The notes below the pieces were generated by a model, which was given only the letters and a program-made list of their open reading frames with translations, had not been told where the DNA came from and did no database searches. A program made the position numbers and the translations under genes. Shown here in pieces: positions 24,539 to 33,892 of a DNA stretch of 64,000 nt. The stretch lies in the NCBI GenBank assembly GCA_002838185.1, contig CP017948.1, positions 124,001-188,000 of the forward strand, given 5' to 3'. The DNA comes from Tenericutes bacterium MO-XQ (GTDB lineage: Bacteria; Bacillota_I; Bacilli_A; Acholeplasmatales; Acholeplasmataceae). Every line of letters begins with the position of its first letter. Positions within the stretch are counted from its first letter, which is position 1.

Positions 24539-25381
24539 ATGGAAAAATTGATTATCACCTGTGCAATCTCAGGAGCAGAAGTCACTAAAGAACACAATCC
24601 ATATGTACCTTATACACCTGAAGAAATGGCATTAGAGGCATATAAAGCTTATAAAGCAGGCGCTTCGATCATTCATGTTCATGTAAGAAATGATGATGGA
24701 ACACCTACTCAAGATGAAAAAAGATTTGAAAAGACCATTAAAGCAATTAGAGAAAAGTGCCCAGATGTTATTATCCAACCATCAACAGGTGGAGCAGTAG
24801 GCATGTCAAGAGATGAAAGATTACAACCAACGAATTTAAAAACCGAAATGGCAACACTTGACTGCGGTACACTTAACTTTGGGGGAGATGACATTTTTGT
24901 AAACACAGAAAATGATATCAAATATTTCGCAAAAGTCATGAAAGAAAGACACATATATCCAGAACTTGAATGCTTTGAAAAAGGGCATATCGATCAAGTA
25001 CTCAGACTTCATAAAAAAGGATTTATCCATGAACCTATGCATTTCAGTTTTGTTTTAGGTGTCAATGGAGGGATGACAGGAGAAGAAAGAGACTTTCATT
25101 TCTTAAGAGAATCTATTCCCAGTCATGCAACATATAGTGTTGTTGGTATTGGAAAATATGAATTTCCTTTAGCTGAACTATCCATCAAACATGGAGGACA
25201 TGTAAGAGTTGGTTTAGAAGACAACATTTATTTGGAAAAAGGTGTTTTAGCAAAAGGTAACGAAGATCTCGTAAAAAAAGTCGTAGAGATCGCAAAAAAA
25301 TACAACAGACCAATCGCTTCACCAGCTGAAGCTAGAAAAATATTACAGATGAAGGAGTTTAATAAACATGAATTATTGTAA
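24539..25381 (+). CDS. kce: 3-Keto-5-aminohexanoate cleavage enzyme
   Basis: Kce (BKACE family) condenses 5-amino-3-oxohexanoate with acetyl-CoA and cleaves it to acetoacetate and 3-aminobutyryl-CoA. The 280-residue protein has the expected zinc and substrate residues: ITCAISGAEV near the start, HVHVRNDDGTPTQD with the metal-binding His pair, PSTGGAVGMSRDER, LECFEKGHI, and HVRVGLEDNIY with the conserved Glu near the C-terminus. It starts 2 bases after the kal stop and its end overlaps kdd by 14 bases, indicating tight translational coupling. Length is typical. Confidence 0.93.
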   Translation: MEKLIITCAISGAEVTKEHNPYVPYTPEEMALEAYKAYKAGASIIHVHVRNDDGTPTQDEKRFEKTIKAIREKCPDVIIQPSTGGAVGMSRDERLQPTNLKTEMATLDCGTLNFGGDDIFVNTENDIKYFAKVMKERHIYPELECFEKGHIDQVLRLHKKGFIHEPMHFSFVLGVNGGMTGEERDFHFLRESIPSHATYSVVGIGKYEFPLAELSIKHGGHVRVGLEDNIYLEKGVLAKGNEDLVKKVVEIAKKYNRPIASPAEARKILQMKEFNKHELL

Positions 25382-26399
25382 GTATGGAACGCATCGCGTT
25401 ATTGAACCAAAAGGAGTATTACCTCAAGCAGCTTTTAAGATTGATCCAACACCAAAACCTTTTCCAAATGAGTGTTTGATTGAAGTTGATGTATTAAACA
25501 TTGACTCTGCTTCATTTACACAAATCAAAACAGCATGTAATCATGATGAAGAAAAAATGAAAGCTATGATTATGGGCATTGTAAAAGAACAAGGCAAAAT
25601 GCAAAACCCAGTGACGAAAAGTGGCGGTATGCTTATCGGAGCAGTTAAAGAGATTGGCCCAGAGTTTCATGATCAATCATTAACACCAGGTACTAAAATC
25701 GCAACTTTAGTATCATTATCTTTAACACCGTTATTTATCGAAGAAATCATATCAATTAATTTAACAAATGAACAAGTTAAAATTAAAGGTCAAGCAATCT
25801 TATTTGATTCAGGGATCTACGCAAGAATACCAGAAGACTTAAGTGAAAAACTAGTCTTAGCAGCTCTTGATGTTGCTGGTGCTCCAGCACAAGCAATTAA
25901 GTTAGCTAAAAAAGATGATCATGTATTAATCTTAGGCGCTAATGGAAAAAGTGGTATCTTATGTGCTTATCAAGCTAAAAAGGTTGTTGGACCAAAAGGT
26001 AAAGTTATTGGTTTAGTTAGAAAAGAAGAACAAAAACAGTTTTTAGAAACACTAAACATATTTGATGAAATCATTATTGGTGATGCATTAAATGCACTTG
26101 ATACATATCATAAAGTAAGTGAAGTAACTAACGGAAATCTATGTGATTTAACAATTAACGTTGTTAACATTCAAAATACAGAAATGTCATCTATCTTATC
26201 AACAAAAGATAATGGTACAGTTTACTTCTTTAGTATGGCGACATCATTTACTAAAGCTGCACTTGGTGCAGAAGGCATTGGTAAAGATGTTAATATGATT
26301 ATCGGTAATGGATATACAAAAGATCATGCAGAAATCACTTTAAATGTCATGAGAGAAAGCAAAGTCTTACACGATTTATTTTTAAAACGTTACAACTAA
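25368..26399 (+). CDS. kdd: L-erythro-3,5-diaminohexanoate dehydrogenase
   Basis: Kdd oxidises 3,5-diaminohexanoate with NAD(P)+ to 5-amino-3-oxohexanoate, releasing ammonia. The 343-residue protein has the family's opening (CKYGTHRVIEPKGVLPQAAFKIDPTP) and a Rossmann nucleotide-binding region (DHVLILGANGKSGILCAYQAKKVVG). The order kal-kce-kdd-kamA matches the pathway enzymes read backwards. AAGGAG lies 8 bases before the ATG, inside the kce frame. No membrane segments; cytosolic. Confidence 0.93.
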   Translation: MNYCKYGTHRVIEPKGVLPQAAFKIDPTPKPFPNECLIEVDVLNIDSASFTQIKTACNHDEEKMKAMIMGIVKEQGKMQNPVTKSGGMLIGAVKEIGPEFHDQSLTPGTKIATLVSLSLTPLFIEEIISINLTNEQVKIKGQAILFDSGIYARIPEDLSEKLVLAALDVAGAPAQAIKLAKKDDHVLILGANGKSGILCAYQAKKVVGPKGKVIGLVRKEEQKQFLETLNIFDEIIIGDALNALDTYHKVSEVTNGNLCDLTINVVNIQNTEMSSILSTKDNGTVYFFSMATSFTKAALGAEGIGKDVNMIIGNGYTKDHAEITLNVMRESKVLHDLFLKRYN

Positions 26400-26421
26400 T
26401 ATCAGAGGGAGGTGACTGATC

Positions 26422-27690
26422 GTGAAATCAGTTGAAAACAACGCTTATTTAGAGAGAAAAGAAAAGTATTTTAAACACGTGAAAAAATCTGATTGGGAGT
26501 CATGGCAGTGGCAAACCAAACACAGAATCACGAATGCAGAAGAACTTGAAAAATATATTAAGCTAACAGATGAAGAAAGACACGGAGTTAATGGTGTATT
26601 AAAAAAATTAAGAATGGCTATTACGCCATACTATTTAACTTTAATTGATCCACTCGATGTTAATTGTCCAATAAGACTACAAGCAATACCGCTTGAAAAT
26701 GAATTGTTTGTAGGGAAAAATGATTTATACGATCCACTTGCAGAAGATAAGTATTCGCCAGTTCCAGGACTGACACATAGATATCCTGATCGTGTATTAT
26801 TCTTAATCACTGATATGTGTTCTATGTATTGTAGACATTGTACTAGAAGAAGATTCACAGGATCTAAAGATGATCATATGGATGTCGGTAGAATTGATTT
26901 GGCAATTGATTATATCAGCAAACACGAAGAAATTAATGATGTCTTATTAAGTGGTGGTGATGCATTATTAGTTAGCGATGAGAGATTAGAATACATCATT
27001 AAAAAATTAAGAGATATTGATCATGTCCAAGTCATTAGAATTGGCACAAGAACACCAGTTGTTATGCCTCAAAGAATTACAGATGAACTTGTCGATATGC
27101 TAAAAAAATATCATCCAATTTGGTTAAACACACATTTTAATCATGCTGCAGAGATCACCATGGAAAGTAAACAAGCAATTGATAAATTAGTAAATGCTGG
27201 TATACCTGTTGGTAATCAAAGCGTTCTTCTTAGAGGAGTCAATGATTGTGTAGATACAATGAGAAGACTTGTCAAAAGTTTGGTTGCTATTAGAGTAAGA
27301 CCATACTACATTTATCAATGTGATTTATCAGTAGGTATTGAGCACTTTAGAACTAGTGTTTCTAAAGGCATCGAAATCATTGAAGGATTAAGAGGTCATG
27401 TCTCAGGTATAGCTGTACCAACCTTTGTGATAGACGCACCTGGAGGAGGGGGAAAAATCCCAGTGATGCCAAATTACGTTATTTCACAAGCACCAGGAAA
27501 AATCATATTAAGAAACTTTGAAGGTGTGATTACTACATATAGTGAACCTGATAATTATCAACCAAATCCAAGATGTAAGGATGTTGAGTTAGAGGGTGTT
27601 GCTGGTTTGCTTGCAGGTCAAAAACTATCTTTAGAACCACAACACTTAAAGAAATATGAACGTGTTAATCATGATCGAAAAAATAAATAA
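26422..27690 (+). CDS. kamA: Lysine 2,3-aminomutase
   Basis: KamA is the radical-SAM, PLP enzyme that converts L-lysine to L-beta-lysine. The radical-SAM cluster motif is CSMYCRHC with Cys at residues 133, 137 and 140, preceded by RVLFLITDM. The PLP-Lys lies in GGGGKIPVMPNY near residue 346. Length (422) and the ending GxxAGQKLSLEPxHLKKYER are typical. It starts with GTG, 7 bases after a strong GGGAGGTGA site. The P-loop gene that follows overlaps its last codons in another frame. Oxygen-sensitive chemistry implies an anaerobe. Confidence 0.95.
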   Translation: MKSVENNAYLERKEKYFKHVKKSDWESWQWQTKHRITNAEELEKYIKLTDEERHGVNGVLKKLRMAITPYYLTLIDPLDVNCPIRLQAIPLENELFVGKNDLYDPLAEDKYSPVPGLTHRYPDRVLFLITDMCSMYCRHCTRRRFTGSKDDHMDVGRIDLAIDYISKHEEINDVLLSGGDALLVSDERLEYIIKKLRDIDHVQVIRIGTRTPVVMPQRITDELVDMLKKYHPIWLNTHFNHAAEITMESKQAIDKLVNAGIPVGNQSVLLRGVNDCVDTMRRLVKSLVAIRVRPYYIYQCDLSVGIEHFRTSVSKGIEIIEGLRGHVSGIAVPTFVIDAPGGGGKIPVMPNYVISQAPGKIILRNFEGVITTYSEPDNYQPNPRCKDVELEGVAGLLAGQKLSLEPQHLKKYERVNHDRKNK

Positions 27691-28639
27691 GTATCCAGTA
27701 GTTGGTATTGTTGGGTTAGCTAAAAACACAGGTAAAACCACAACATTAAATTATATACTTAACCATGTAGAAGACCAAGTCATTGGGTTGACAAGTATTG
27801 GTCTTGATGGCGAATCATTTGATCAAATCACATATCTACCTAAACCTAAAGTGTTCGTGCATCCAAGCATGATCATTGCAACTGCAAAAGAAGTTTTAAA
27901 AGATGTTGATTTCACATATGAGGTGTTGGAAGAAACGAATCTTCCAACAGCTTTAGGTGTGGTTTGTATCATTAAGATATTATCCAGAGGACACATTATT
28001 TTAGCTGGACCTACAACTAATAGAGATTTAAACATACTCATTCATAAAATGAAAACTTATGCAACACAAGTTCTTATAGATGGTGCGTTTAATAGAAAAA
28101 CGTTTGCGAGTATTGAATCTATGGATGCAATCATTTTAGCAACCGGTGCAGCACTATCTAAGGAAATGAAGGATACAATTGAAAAGACGAAGCAAGTTGT
28201 CTTATCTTTTAGATTGCCTATTGAAAATCATTCCTATTTAAAAGATCAAAATCAAATGGTTATTCATACCAAGCAAGATACTTTCAGGTATGACCATAAA
28301 CAAATTGAAGATATCATTAAACATAAAGCACATATCAAAATGATTGAAATCAAAGGTGCTTTAACAGTAAAAATGATTGAATGCTTTGTTAAAAATAGAA
28401 TTAAAGATTTTAAACTTGTTGTTGAAGATTCAACAAAACTGATGCTAAATATTAATCAATATGAGCATTTAAAACAACTAGGTATAAACCTGTATGTTTT
28501 AAAACAAATTCCACTAATCGCTCTTACGATTAATCCTTTTAGTCCGATGGGATATCATTACGATAAAACTGAGTTTTATCAAGAAATAAAGAAACATATA
28601 GACATCAATATCTATAATGTTAAAGAAATGGGGTCTTAA
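27671..28639 (+). CDS. P-loop NTPase of the lysine-aminomutase operon (KamB-like)
   Basis: The 322-residue protein has a Walker A motif near its N-terminus (GIVGLAKNTGKTTTLNY). It sits between kamA and kamD, where other lysine-fermenting anaerobes carry a KamB protein. KamB together with a MutS-like KamC has been proposed to reactivate the B12 enzyme lysine 5,6-aminomutase; I rely on memory for that role. No KamC-like gene is seen in this operon. The start is uncertain: an ATG 15 bases earlier (27656) is also in frame, and neither has a good ribosome binding site, so translation is probably coupled to kamA. Cytosolic. Confidence 0.75.
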   Translation: MIEKINKYPVVGIVGLAKNTGKTTTLNYILNHVEDQVIGLTSIGLDGESFDQITYLPKPKVFVHPSMIIATAKEVLKDVDFTYEVLEETNLPTALGVVCIIKILSRGHIILAGPTTNRDLNILIHKMKTYATQVLIDGAFNRKTFASIESMDAIILATGAALSKEMKDTIEKTKQVVLSFRLPIENHSYLKDQNQMVIHTKQDTFRYDHKQIEDIIKHKAHIKMIEIKGALTVKMIECFVKNRIKDFKLVVEDSTKLMLNINQYEHLKQLGINLYVLKQIPLIALTINPFSPMGYHYDKTEFYQEIKKHIDINIYNVKEMGS

Positions 28640-28640
28640 C

Positions 28641-30203
28641 ATGTCAAAATTGATGCTTGACAAAAAACAAATTGAATCCTCTAAACTATATGCAAAAAGC
28701 ATAGTTGATGATGTCATGACTTATATTTATAAACATACCACTGTTTCAGTAGAACGATCTATTTTAAGGCTTTTAGGTATAGATGGTATCAATCAGTTTG
28801 ATGTACCATATGTGAACGTTATTGTAGATCATATTAAAGAAAAAGCTGATTTATCAAAAGGTGTATGCCATTATATATCTTATGCACTAGAAGAATATGA
28901 CTTAAATCCTAATGACTTAGCTAAAAAGATCAGTGATGAAAAGATCAGTTTAAAACGATATCAACATATGCCAAAAAGTCCGTATATGAAAAAGTTAACT
29001 CCTTATTTCAACACATCGATTGATAGAATTAAGGCGATGACTGAAATAAGAGAAAAAGAGTTGGCTAAAGGTATTAAAAAGGATACTCCAGAAAAATACG
29101 TTATTGTAGCTACTGGAAATATATATGAAGATATCAAGCAAGCTGTATCTGCTGCTAAAAAAGGCGCGGATATCATTGCTGTTATTAGAAGTACAGGACA
29201 ATCGTTATTAGATTACGTACCTTACGGTCCAACTACTGTTGGATTTGGTGGTACATATGCAACACAAGAGAATTTTAAACTCATGAGAAAAGCTTTAGAT
29301 GATGTTTCTAAAGAAGAAGGCAGATATATCAAGCTAGTCAACTATGCATCAGGATTATGCATGCCAGAAATTGCTGCAATCGGTGCTTTAGAAAGATTAG
29401 ATATGATGCTTAACGATTCTTTATATGGAATCATTTTTAGAGATATCAATATGAAAAGAACATTTATCGATCAGTATTTTTCAAGAGTATTAAGTGCTTA
29501 TGCAAAAATAACAATAAACACAGGTGAAGATAATTATCTAACTACTTCAGATGCTTTTGATCATGCACATACAGTCATTGCATCACAAATGATTAATGAA
29601 AAGTTTGCGGAAGTTGCTTTGATGGATGAATCTCTTATGGGATTGGGTCATGCATATGAAATTTCACCAGAAATCGAAAATAGTTTTTTATATGAGATTG
29701 CACAAGCAGAGCTTTCAAGAGCATTATTTCCAAATGCACCACTCAAATATATGCCACCAACAAAACATATGACAGGAAATATATTCATGGGTATGGTTCA
29801 AAATGCATTGTTTAATATAACTGCAGTCACTACAAAACAAAATATTCATTTACTTGGTATGTTAACTGAAGCAGTGCATACACCATTTATGAGTGATCGT
29901 GCACTTGCATTAGATAATGCAGCTTATATTGAAAAAGCATTTAAAAACTTTGGTGATGAGATTAGTTATAAACCAGATGGCATAATTAATCATCGTGCAC
30001 AAAGCGTCTTATCTGATGCACATGCATTACTACAAGACATTAAAAATGAAGGTTTATTTAAGACACTTGAAAAAGGAACTTTTGCAGGCATTAAAAGACT
30101 AGAGTATCAAGGCAAAGGTTTAGACGGTGTTTTTGAAAAGCATAAAGATTATCAAAATCCTTTACTTGATATGATGTTATCAGAACTCAAGGAGGTTAAA
30201 TAA
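28641..30203 (+). CDS. kamD: Lysine 5,6-aminomutase alpha subunit
   Basis: KamD is the large subunit of the adenosylcobalamin- and PLP-dependent enzyme that turns beta-lysine into 3,5-diaminohexanoate. The 520-residue protein has the family's TIM-barrel segments, for example ADIIAVIRSTGQSLLDYVPYGPTTVGFGGTYATQENF and the YASGLCMPEIAAIGALERLDMMLND stretch. It starts one base after the stop of the upstream P-loop gene and ends directly against kamE. A start eight codons upstream would lie inside the preceding gene without a site and was rejected. Confidence 0.93.
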   Translation: MSKLMLDKKQIESSKLYAKSIVDDVMTYIYKHTTVSVERSILRLLGIDGINQFDVPYVNVIVDHIKEKADLSKGVCHYISYALEEYDLNPNDLAKKISDEKISLKRYQHMPKSPYMKKLTPYFNTSIDRIKAMTEIREKELAKGIKKDTPEKYVIVATGNIYEDIKQAVSAAKKGADIIAVIRSTGQSLLDYVPYGPTTVGFGGTYATQENFKLMRKALDDVSKEEGRYIKLVNYASGLCMPEIAAIGALERLDMMLNDSLYGIIFRDINMKRTFIDQYFSRVLSAYAKITINTGEDNYLTTSDAFDHAHTVIASQMINEKFAEVALMDESLMGLGHAYEISPEIENSFLYEIAQAELSRALFPNAPLKYMPPTKHMTGNIFMGMVQNALFNITAVTTKQNIHLLGMLTEAVHTPFMSDRALALDNAAYIEKAFKNFGDEISYKPDGIINHRAQSVLSDAHALLQDIKNEGLFKTLEKGTFAGIKRLEYQGKGLDGVFEKHKDYQNPLLDMMLSELKEVK

Positions 30204-30947
30204 ATGAAAAACTTAATTAGACCTTATGGAGATACATTAAATGATGGAAAAATTCAAATGAGTTTTACATTACCTATAACACATAGTGCTTTAGGCGATG
30301 AAGCTGCGAAAAAACTAGCACTTGAAATGGGTATTTTAGATCCAAGTGTTGTTCATAGTGAAGCATTAAGTGATGGATTTAGTTTCTATGTAGTTTATGG
30401 AACAGTTAAACATCAAGTTGATTTAAATGATGTCAAAGTTGTTGAAGTTGAAAATGAATCTATGTCAAAAGAAGAGGTAGAAGCTTATATTAAAGAAAAC
30501 TTTAGTGAAGAGTTAGTCTTTATAGGCGCATCAACCGGAACAGATGCACATACTGTTGGTATTGATGCAATCATGAATATGAAAGGCTATAATGGAAACT
30601 ATGGTTTAGAGAGATATAAAGGTATCAAAGCAATCAATCTTGGTGGACAAATTGATAATGAAACATTATTAGAAGAAGCCATCAAACATAAGGCTGATGT
30701 TATTTTAATCAGTCAAACTGTAACTCAAAAAGATGTACATATTCAAAATCTAACAAGTTTCATAGAATTACTCGAAGCTGAACATAAAAGAGACGATTTC
30801 ATTGTGATCATTGGTGGACCAAGAATTAGTCATGCACTTGCAAAAGAACTTGGTTATGATGCTGGATTTGGACAAAAAAAATATGCATTTGATGTCGCAA
30901 GTTTTGCAGTGAATGCACTCAAAGAAAAGAAAGTTAAACAAAAATAA
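30204..30947 (+). CDS. kamE: Lysine 5,6-aminomutase beta subunit
   Basis: KamE is the cobalamin- and PLP-binding subunit. The base-off B12 motif DxHxxG appears as DAHTVG at residues 114-119, with H116 as the expected cobalt ligand, and the Rossmann-like domain continues with KAINLGGQIDNETLLEEAIKHKADVILISQTVTQKDVH and a closing VIIGGPRISHALAKELGYDAGFG. AAGGAGG lies 8 bases before the ATG. It is the last gene of the operon, followed by a bidirectional terminator. Activity needs an external supply or synthesis of cobalamin; no B12 genes are in this window. Confidence 0.94.
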   Translation: MKNLIRPYGDTLNDGKIQMSFTLPITHSALGDEAAKKLALEMGILDPSVVHSEALSDGFSFYVVYGTVKHQVDLNDVKVVEVENESMSKEEVEAYIKENFSEELVFIGASTGTDAHTVGIDAIMNMKGYNGNYGLERYKGIKAINLGGQIDNETLLEEAIKHKADVILISQTVTQKDVHIQNLTSFIELLEAEHKRDDFIVIIGGPRISHALAKELGYDAGFGQKKYAFDVASFAVNALKEKKVKQK

Positions 30948-30978
30948 AAAAAATCATATCGCTTGATATGATTTTTTA
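30946..30978. terminator. Bidirectional terminator of the lysine operon and phzF-like gene
   Basis: AAATCATATC pairs with GATATGATTT around a 4-nt loop with A and T tracts on both sides, between convergent genes. Confidence 0.9.
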
Positions 30979-31797
30979 TTTAATAATTTTTGAAATACCG
31001 CCTACCCAAACATCCGATATTTTTGTACTCTTAAAATCCAAATAGACTTTAAGTTCAGAAGGTTCGTCCATAGCATAACCTTGTCTTAAAGTATAAAAAT
31101 GTTTTTTCTTATGAAACTTATGAAGATAACAAGCAAGAGCACCATTAGATGTTCCGGTTGCACTTTCTTCATCAATACCAACAACCGGTGCGAAATTTCG
31201 TCCATATGCATCAACTTCATCATCAAGTGCAAAGACATGCATACCAATCGCATCATAATTTTTTGATACTTCAATCATTTGTTTGATGTTTGGAACAAGT
31301 TCATCTAAAGTTTTTTTATCTTTAACAGGAACAAATATTTCTTTTAGTCCAGTAGAGACAACATAAGGTTTTAAGGTATCATGAAACTTAATATGATTAA
31401 AAGATTTAGAGATATTCTTCTTATCAACTTCTTGGATATATTGAGGTAGTAGTTGTTGCATATAGACTTGACCTAAAATCACATTAATCTTTAATATACC
31501 AGCTTTTGTTTCTTGTGTATAAATACTATCACCAATGATATCTAAACTTCTTAAGACATGAAATGTTGATATCGTGGCGTGACCACACAAATCAACTTCT
31601 TTAGTTGGAGTGAAAAATCTTACCTTATAATCTGCTTTTTTATTATGCAACACAAAAGCAGTCTCACTATAGCCTAGCTCACTCGCGATGTCTTGCATCT
31701 GTTGATCATTTAAATCATCAGCATACAAATAAACGCCAGTTTTATTTCCACCCTTGCCGTCTTTTGTAAATGCACTTACTTTAAAAAGTTGATTCAT
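30976..31797 (-). CDS. PhzF-family isomerase
   Basis: The 273-residue protein has the PhzF two-domain diaminopimelate-epimerase-like fold. The N-terminal half includes GNKTGVYLYADDLNDQQMQDIASELGYSETAFVL with the conserved catalytic-site Glu (ETAF), then VRFFTPTKEVDLCGHATISTFHVL. The C-terminal half has GRNFAPVVGIDEESATGTSNGALACYL. The family includes phenazine-biosynthesis isomerase PhzF and many proteins of unknown substrate; there is no phenazine cluster here. The start follows GAGGTGA by 4 bases. It is a single-gene unit, divergent from the MATE gene. Confidence 0.88.
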   Translation of the reverse strand: MNQLFKVSAFTKDGKGGNKTGVYLYADDLNDQQMQDIASELGYSETAFVLHNKKADYKVRFFTPTKEVDLCGHATISTFHVLRSLDIIGDSIYTQETKAGILKINVILGQVYMQQLLPQYIQEVDKKNISKSFNHIKFHDTLKPYVVSTGLKEIFVPVKDKKTLDELVPNIKQMIEVSKNYDAIGMHVFALDDEVDAYGRNFAPVVGIDEESATGTSNGALACYLHKFHKKKHFYTLRQGYAMDEPSELKVYLDFKSTKISDVWVGGISKIIK

Positions 31798-31864
31798 AAA
31801 ATCACCTCGGGTCATATATATTTAGTTTAACATAAAACACTTAAATAGATGCGTGTGTTTTACA

Positions 31865-31893
31865 TTGTTAAGTTAGAAGATACATGCTATAAT
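31865..31893 (+). promoter_or_regulatory. Promoter of the MATE transporter gene
   Basis: TTGTTA and TATAAT are separated by 17 bases, about 30 bases before the start codon. Confidence 0.65.
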
Positions 31894-31923
31894 GAATTGG
31901 ATTTCAAAAAATGGAGATATATC

Positions 31924-33324
31924 ATGACAACACAAGAAAAGAACAAACATTTTTATAAAACATTAATAAAAATAGCAATTCCTATATTTTTCTCACAATT
32001 GTTAGGGTCACTTTTAGGTATTATTGATACGTTTATGGTGACTGAACTTGGAGATGATGCATTAAGTGCTGTAGGTATCGGAAGTCAATTTTTATTCTTA
32101 TTAAGTATTATCCAATTCGGATTGTTTTCTGGATTTGGTATTTTTATTGCTCAATACCATGGATCTAAAGAATATGACCATATATCTAAAGTATTTATGA
32201 TTATGTTAATTACAGGGTTGGGGTTTGCAGCTATCTTTTTAGGATTAGCTTTAACCATACCAGAACAAATGATTCGTTTGTTCAATTTAAATGAAACACC
32301 AAACCAAAATGTTATAGACTTAGGGATATCATATTTAACAATCATAGGATTTAGTTTCATCACGATGACTGTTAGTTTTTCAATTAGCATGCTTGCTAGA
32401 AATGTTCAAAAAGTATTATGGCCATCAATTTTCCAAATGACTGGTGTATTATTAAATACATTCTTAAATTACGGTTTTATTGGTGGACGTATGGGATTTC
32501 CTGAGTTAGGTGTTAGAGGTGCGGCACTTGCAACACTTATATCATCTAGTGTTGTTGCTATATTATCAGTGATTTATCTACTGATCAGTAAAGAACCGGC
32601 ATTAAAAATACATTTTTCAGCTTTAAAGAGAGTTACAAAACCATTTTTATCTAAAATCTTTAATACAGCAATCCCTGTATTATTAAATGAAGGATTCTGG
32701 GGACTAGGTATGACCATGTATTTAGTTGCTTATGGTCTTATTGGAGATAAAGCAGTAGGCAGTATCTATTTATCGAATCAAATAAACTCTATATTCTGGG
32801 TAGCAACCATTGCGATTGCGAATGCTTCAGCGGTTATGCTCGGTAATAAACTCGGTGAAGGCAATTTATTAACAGCTAAAGAGTGGGAAGCAAGGTTTAG
32901 AAAACTTGGTATTACTTTAGGACTTGTTCTAGGTAGTATATTATTTATAATGGCTCCTAGTATAGTACCTTTATTTGGCAACTTAAGTGATGCTGTTACA
33001 GACACTGTTGTTATGATTTTAAGAGTATATGCAGTTTATGCACCGATCAAATTCTTAAATGCGATTATGATTGTTGGTAGTTTACGTTCTGGTAGTGACA
33101 CTAAGTTTGCGTTATTTGTTGAGATTTTATCTTTATGGGGCATTGGAGTTCCATTAGCTTTTATATTATCTAGCTTTACAAGTCTTCCACTTTATATGAT
33201 TATTATCTTTGTTAATTTTGAGGAAATATCAAAATTCTTAATTGCTTACAGAAGAACAAAATCAGGTAAATGGATTAATAACTTAACACATGATTATATG
33301 CATGTTCAAGAAGCAAGTTCATAA
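31924..33324 (+). CDS. MATE-family multidrug/metabolite exporter
   Basis: The 466-residue protein has twelve transmembrane segments in two MatE repeats. The first repeat opens IAIPIFFSQLLGSLLGIIDTFMVTELGDDALSAVGIGSQ and the second FNTAIPVLLNEGFWGLGMTMYLVAYGLIG, as in the NorM/DinF-type families that export cations, drugs or metabolites with Na+ or H+ exchange. The substrate is unknown. The ATG follows TGGAGAT by 7 bases; a frame opening 25 codons earlier runs through the promoter and was rejected. Its natural terminator is split by the IS3 insertion that follows. Confidence 0.9.
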   Translation: MTTQEKNKHFYKTLIKIAIPIFFSQLLGSLLGIIDTFMVTELGDDALSAVGIGSQFLFLLSIIQFGLFSGFGIFIAQYHGSKEYDHISKVFMIMLITGLGFAAIFLGLALTIPEQMIRLFNLNETPNQNVIDLGISYLTIIGFSFITMTVSFSISMLARNVQKVLWPSIFQMTGVLLNTFLNYGFIGGRMGFPELGVRGAALATLISSSVVAILSVIYLLISKEPALKIHFSALKRVTKPFLSKIFNTAIPVLLNEGFWGLGMTMYLVAYGLIGDKAVGSIYLSNQINSIFWVATIAIANASAVMLGNKLGEGNLLTAKEWEARFRKLGITLGLVLGSILFIMAPSIVPLFGNLSDAVTDTVVMILRVYAVYAPIKFLNAIMIVGSLRSGSDTKFALFVEILSLWGIGVPLAFILSSFTSLPLYMIIIFVNFEEISKFLIAYRRTKSGKWINNLTHDYMHVQEASS

Positions 33325-33326
33325 AT

Positions 33327-33343
33327 AAAAAAGAGTTAGTCGT
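33327..33343. terminator. Left arm of a bidirectional terminator split by the IS3 insertion
   Basis: AAAAGAGTTAGTCGT here is complementary to ACGATCTAACTCTTTT at 34918-34933 (one bulged base). Without the element the two arms would form a hairpin between the convergent MATE and fchA genes. Confidence 0.65.
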
Positions 33344-33383
33344 ATTAAAATGTACCCTATAGAACGGACTCTTTGAAAAAAAG

Positions 33384-33404
33384 ACCCTAACTATAGGGTT
33401 TTTA
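33384..33404 (+). terminator. Terminator at the left end of the IS3 element
   Basis: ACCCTA pairs with TAGGGT around a 4-nt loop, followed by T. It would stop outside transcription from entering orfA. Confidence 0.65.
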
Positions 33405-33439
33405 CTTTATAATAGAAACAATGAGGAGTTGATGATGAA

Positions 33440-33892
33440 ATGGGAATACATTATTTTACAGATGAACAAGTCAAAGAGTTAGAAAAAAATTCCAACGTTA
33501 AACGTGTAAGTCATAAAAGCATAACCTATGAAGAACACTTTAAAGAGCACTTTATCGAGGAATATGATAAAGGCAAGTTACCCGGACAAATATTTAAGGA
33601 GTCAGGTTTTGACATTAGCTATATGGGGGATCGACGCATCAGAAGTATATCAAATCAATGGCGAAATCAAAGTAAAAGACTTGAGGGGTTAAGGGATACA
33701 AGAAAAGGTGGGTCAGGGCGACCAAGAACCAAACATCTAAGTCAAGATGAAATCATCATAAGACAAAAGGCAGAAATAGAATATTTGAAACAAGAGCGTG
33801 ATTTCTTATTGGAACTCAAAAGGCTAGAAAGGCAAGCGATCAGAAAGCAGAGATTAAGCCAAAAGACAAGTTCAAACTCATCCAAAAAATGA
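33440..33892 (+). CDS. IS3-family OrfA (HTH protein)
   Basis: The 150-residue protein has a helix-turn-helix region (KLPGQIFKESGFDISYMGDRRIRSISNQWRNQ) and a C-terminal leucine-rich coiled coil (QKAEIEYLKQERDFLLELKRLERQ), as usual for IS3 OrfA proteins that bind the element ends and pair with OrfB. The final codons read through AAAAAATGATG, where the stop TGA overlaps the OrfB start. An A-rich slip site there could allow a -1 frameshift giving an OrfAB fusion transposase. GGAG lies about 11 bases before the ATG. Confidence 0.85.
   Translation: MGIHYFTDEQVKELEKNSNVKRVSHKSITYEEHFKEHFIEEYDKGKLPGQIFKESGFDISYMGDRRIRSISNQWRNQSKRLEGLRDTRKGGSGRPRTKHLSQDEIIIRQKAEIEYLKQERDFLLELKRLERQAIRKQRLSQKTSSNSSKK

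Noticed and set aside
31849-31923. Longer N-terminus for the MATE protein
   Set aside because: The frame runs through the promoter at 31865-31893 and has no ribosome binding site.
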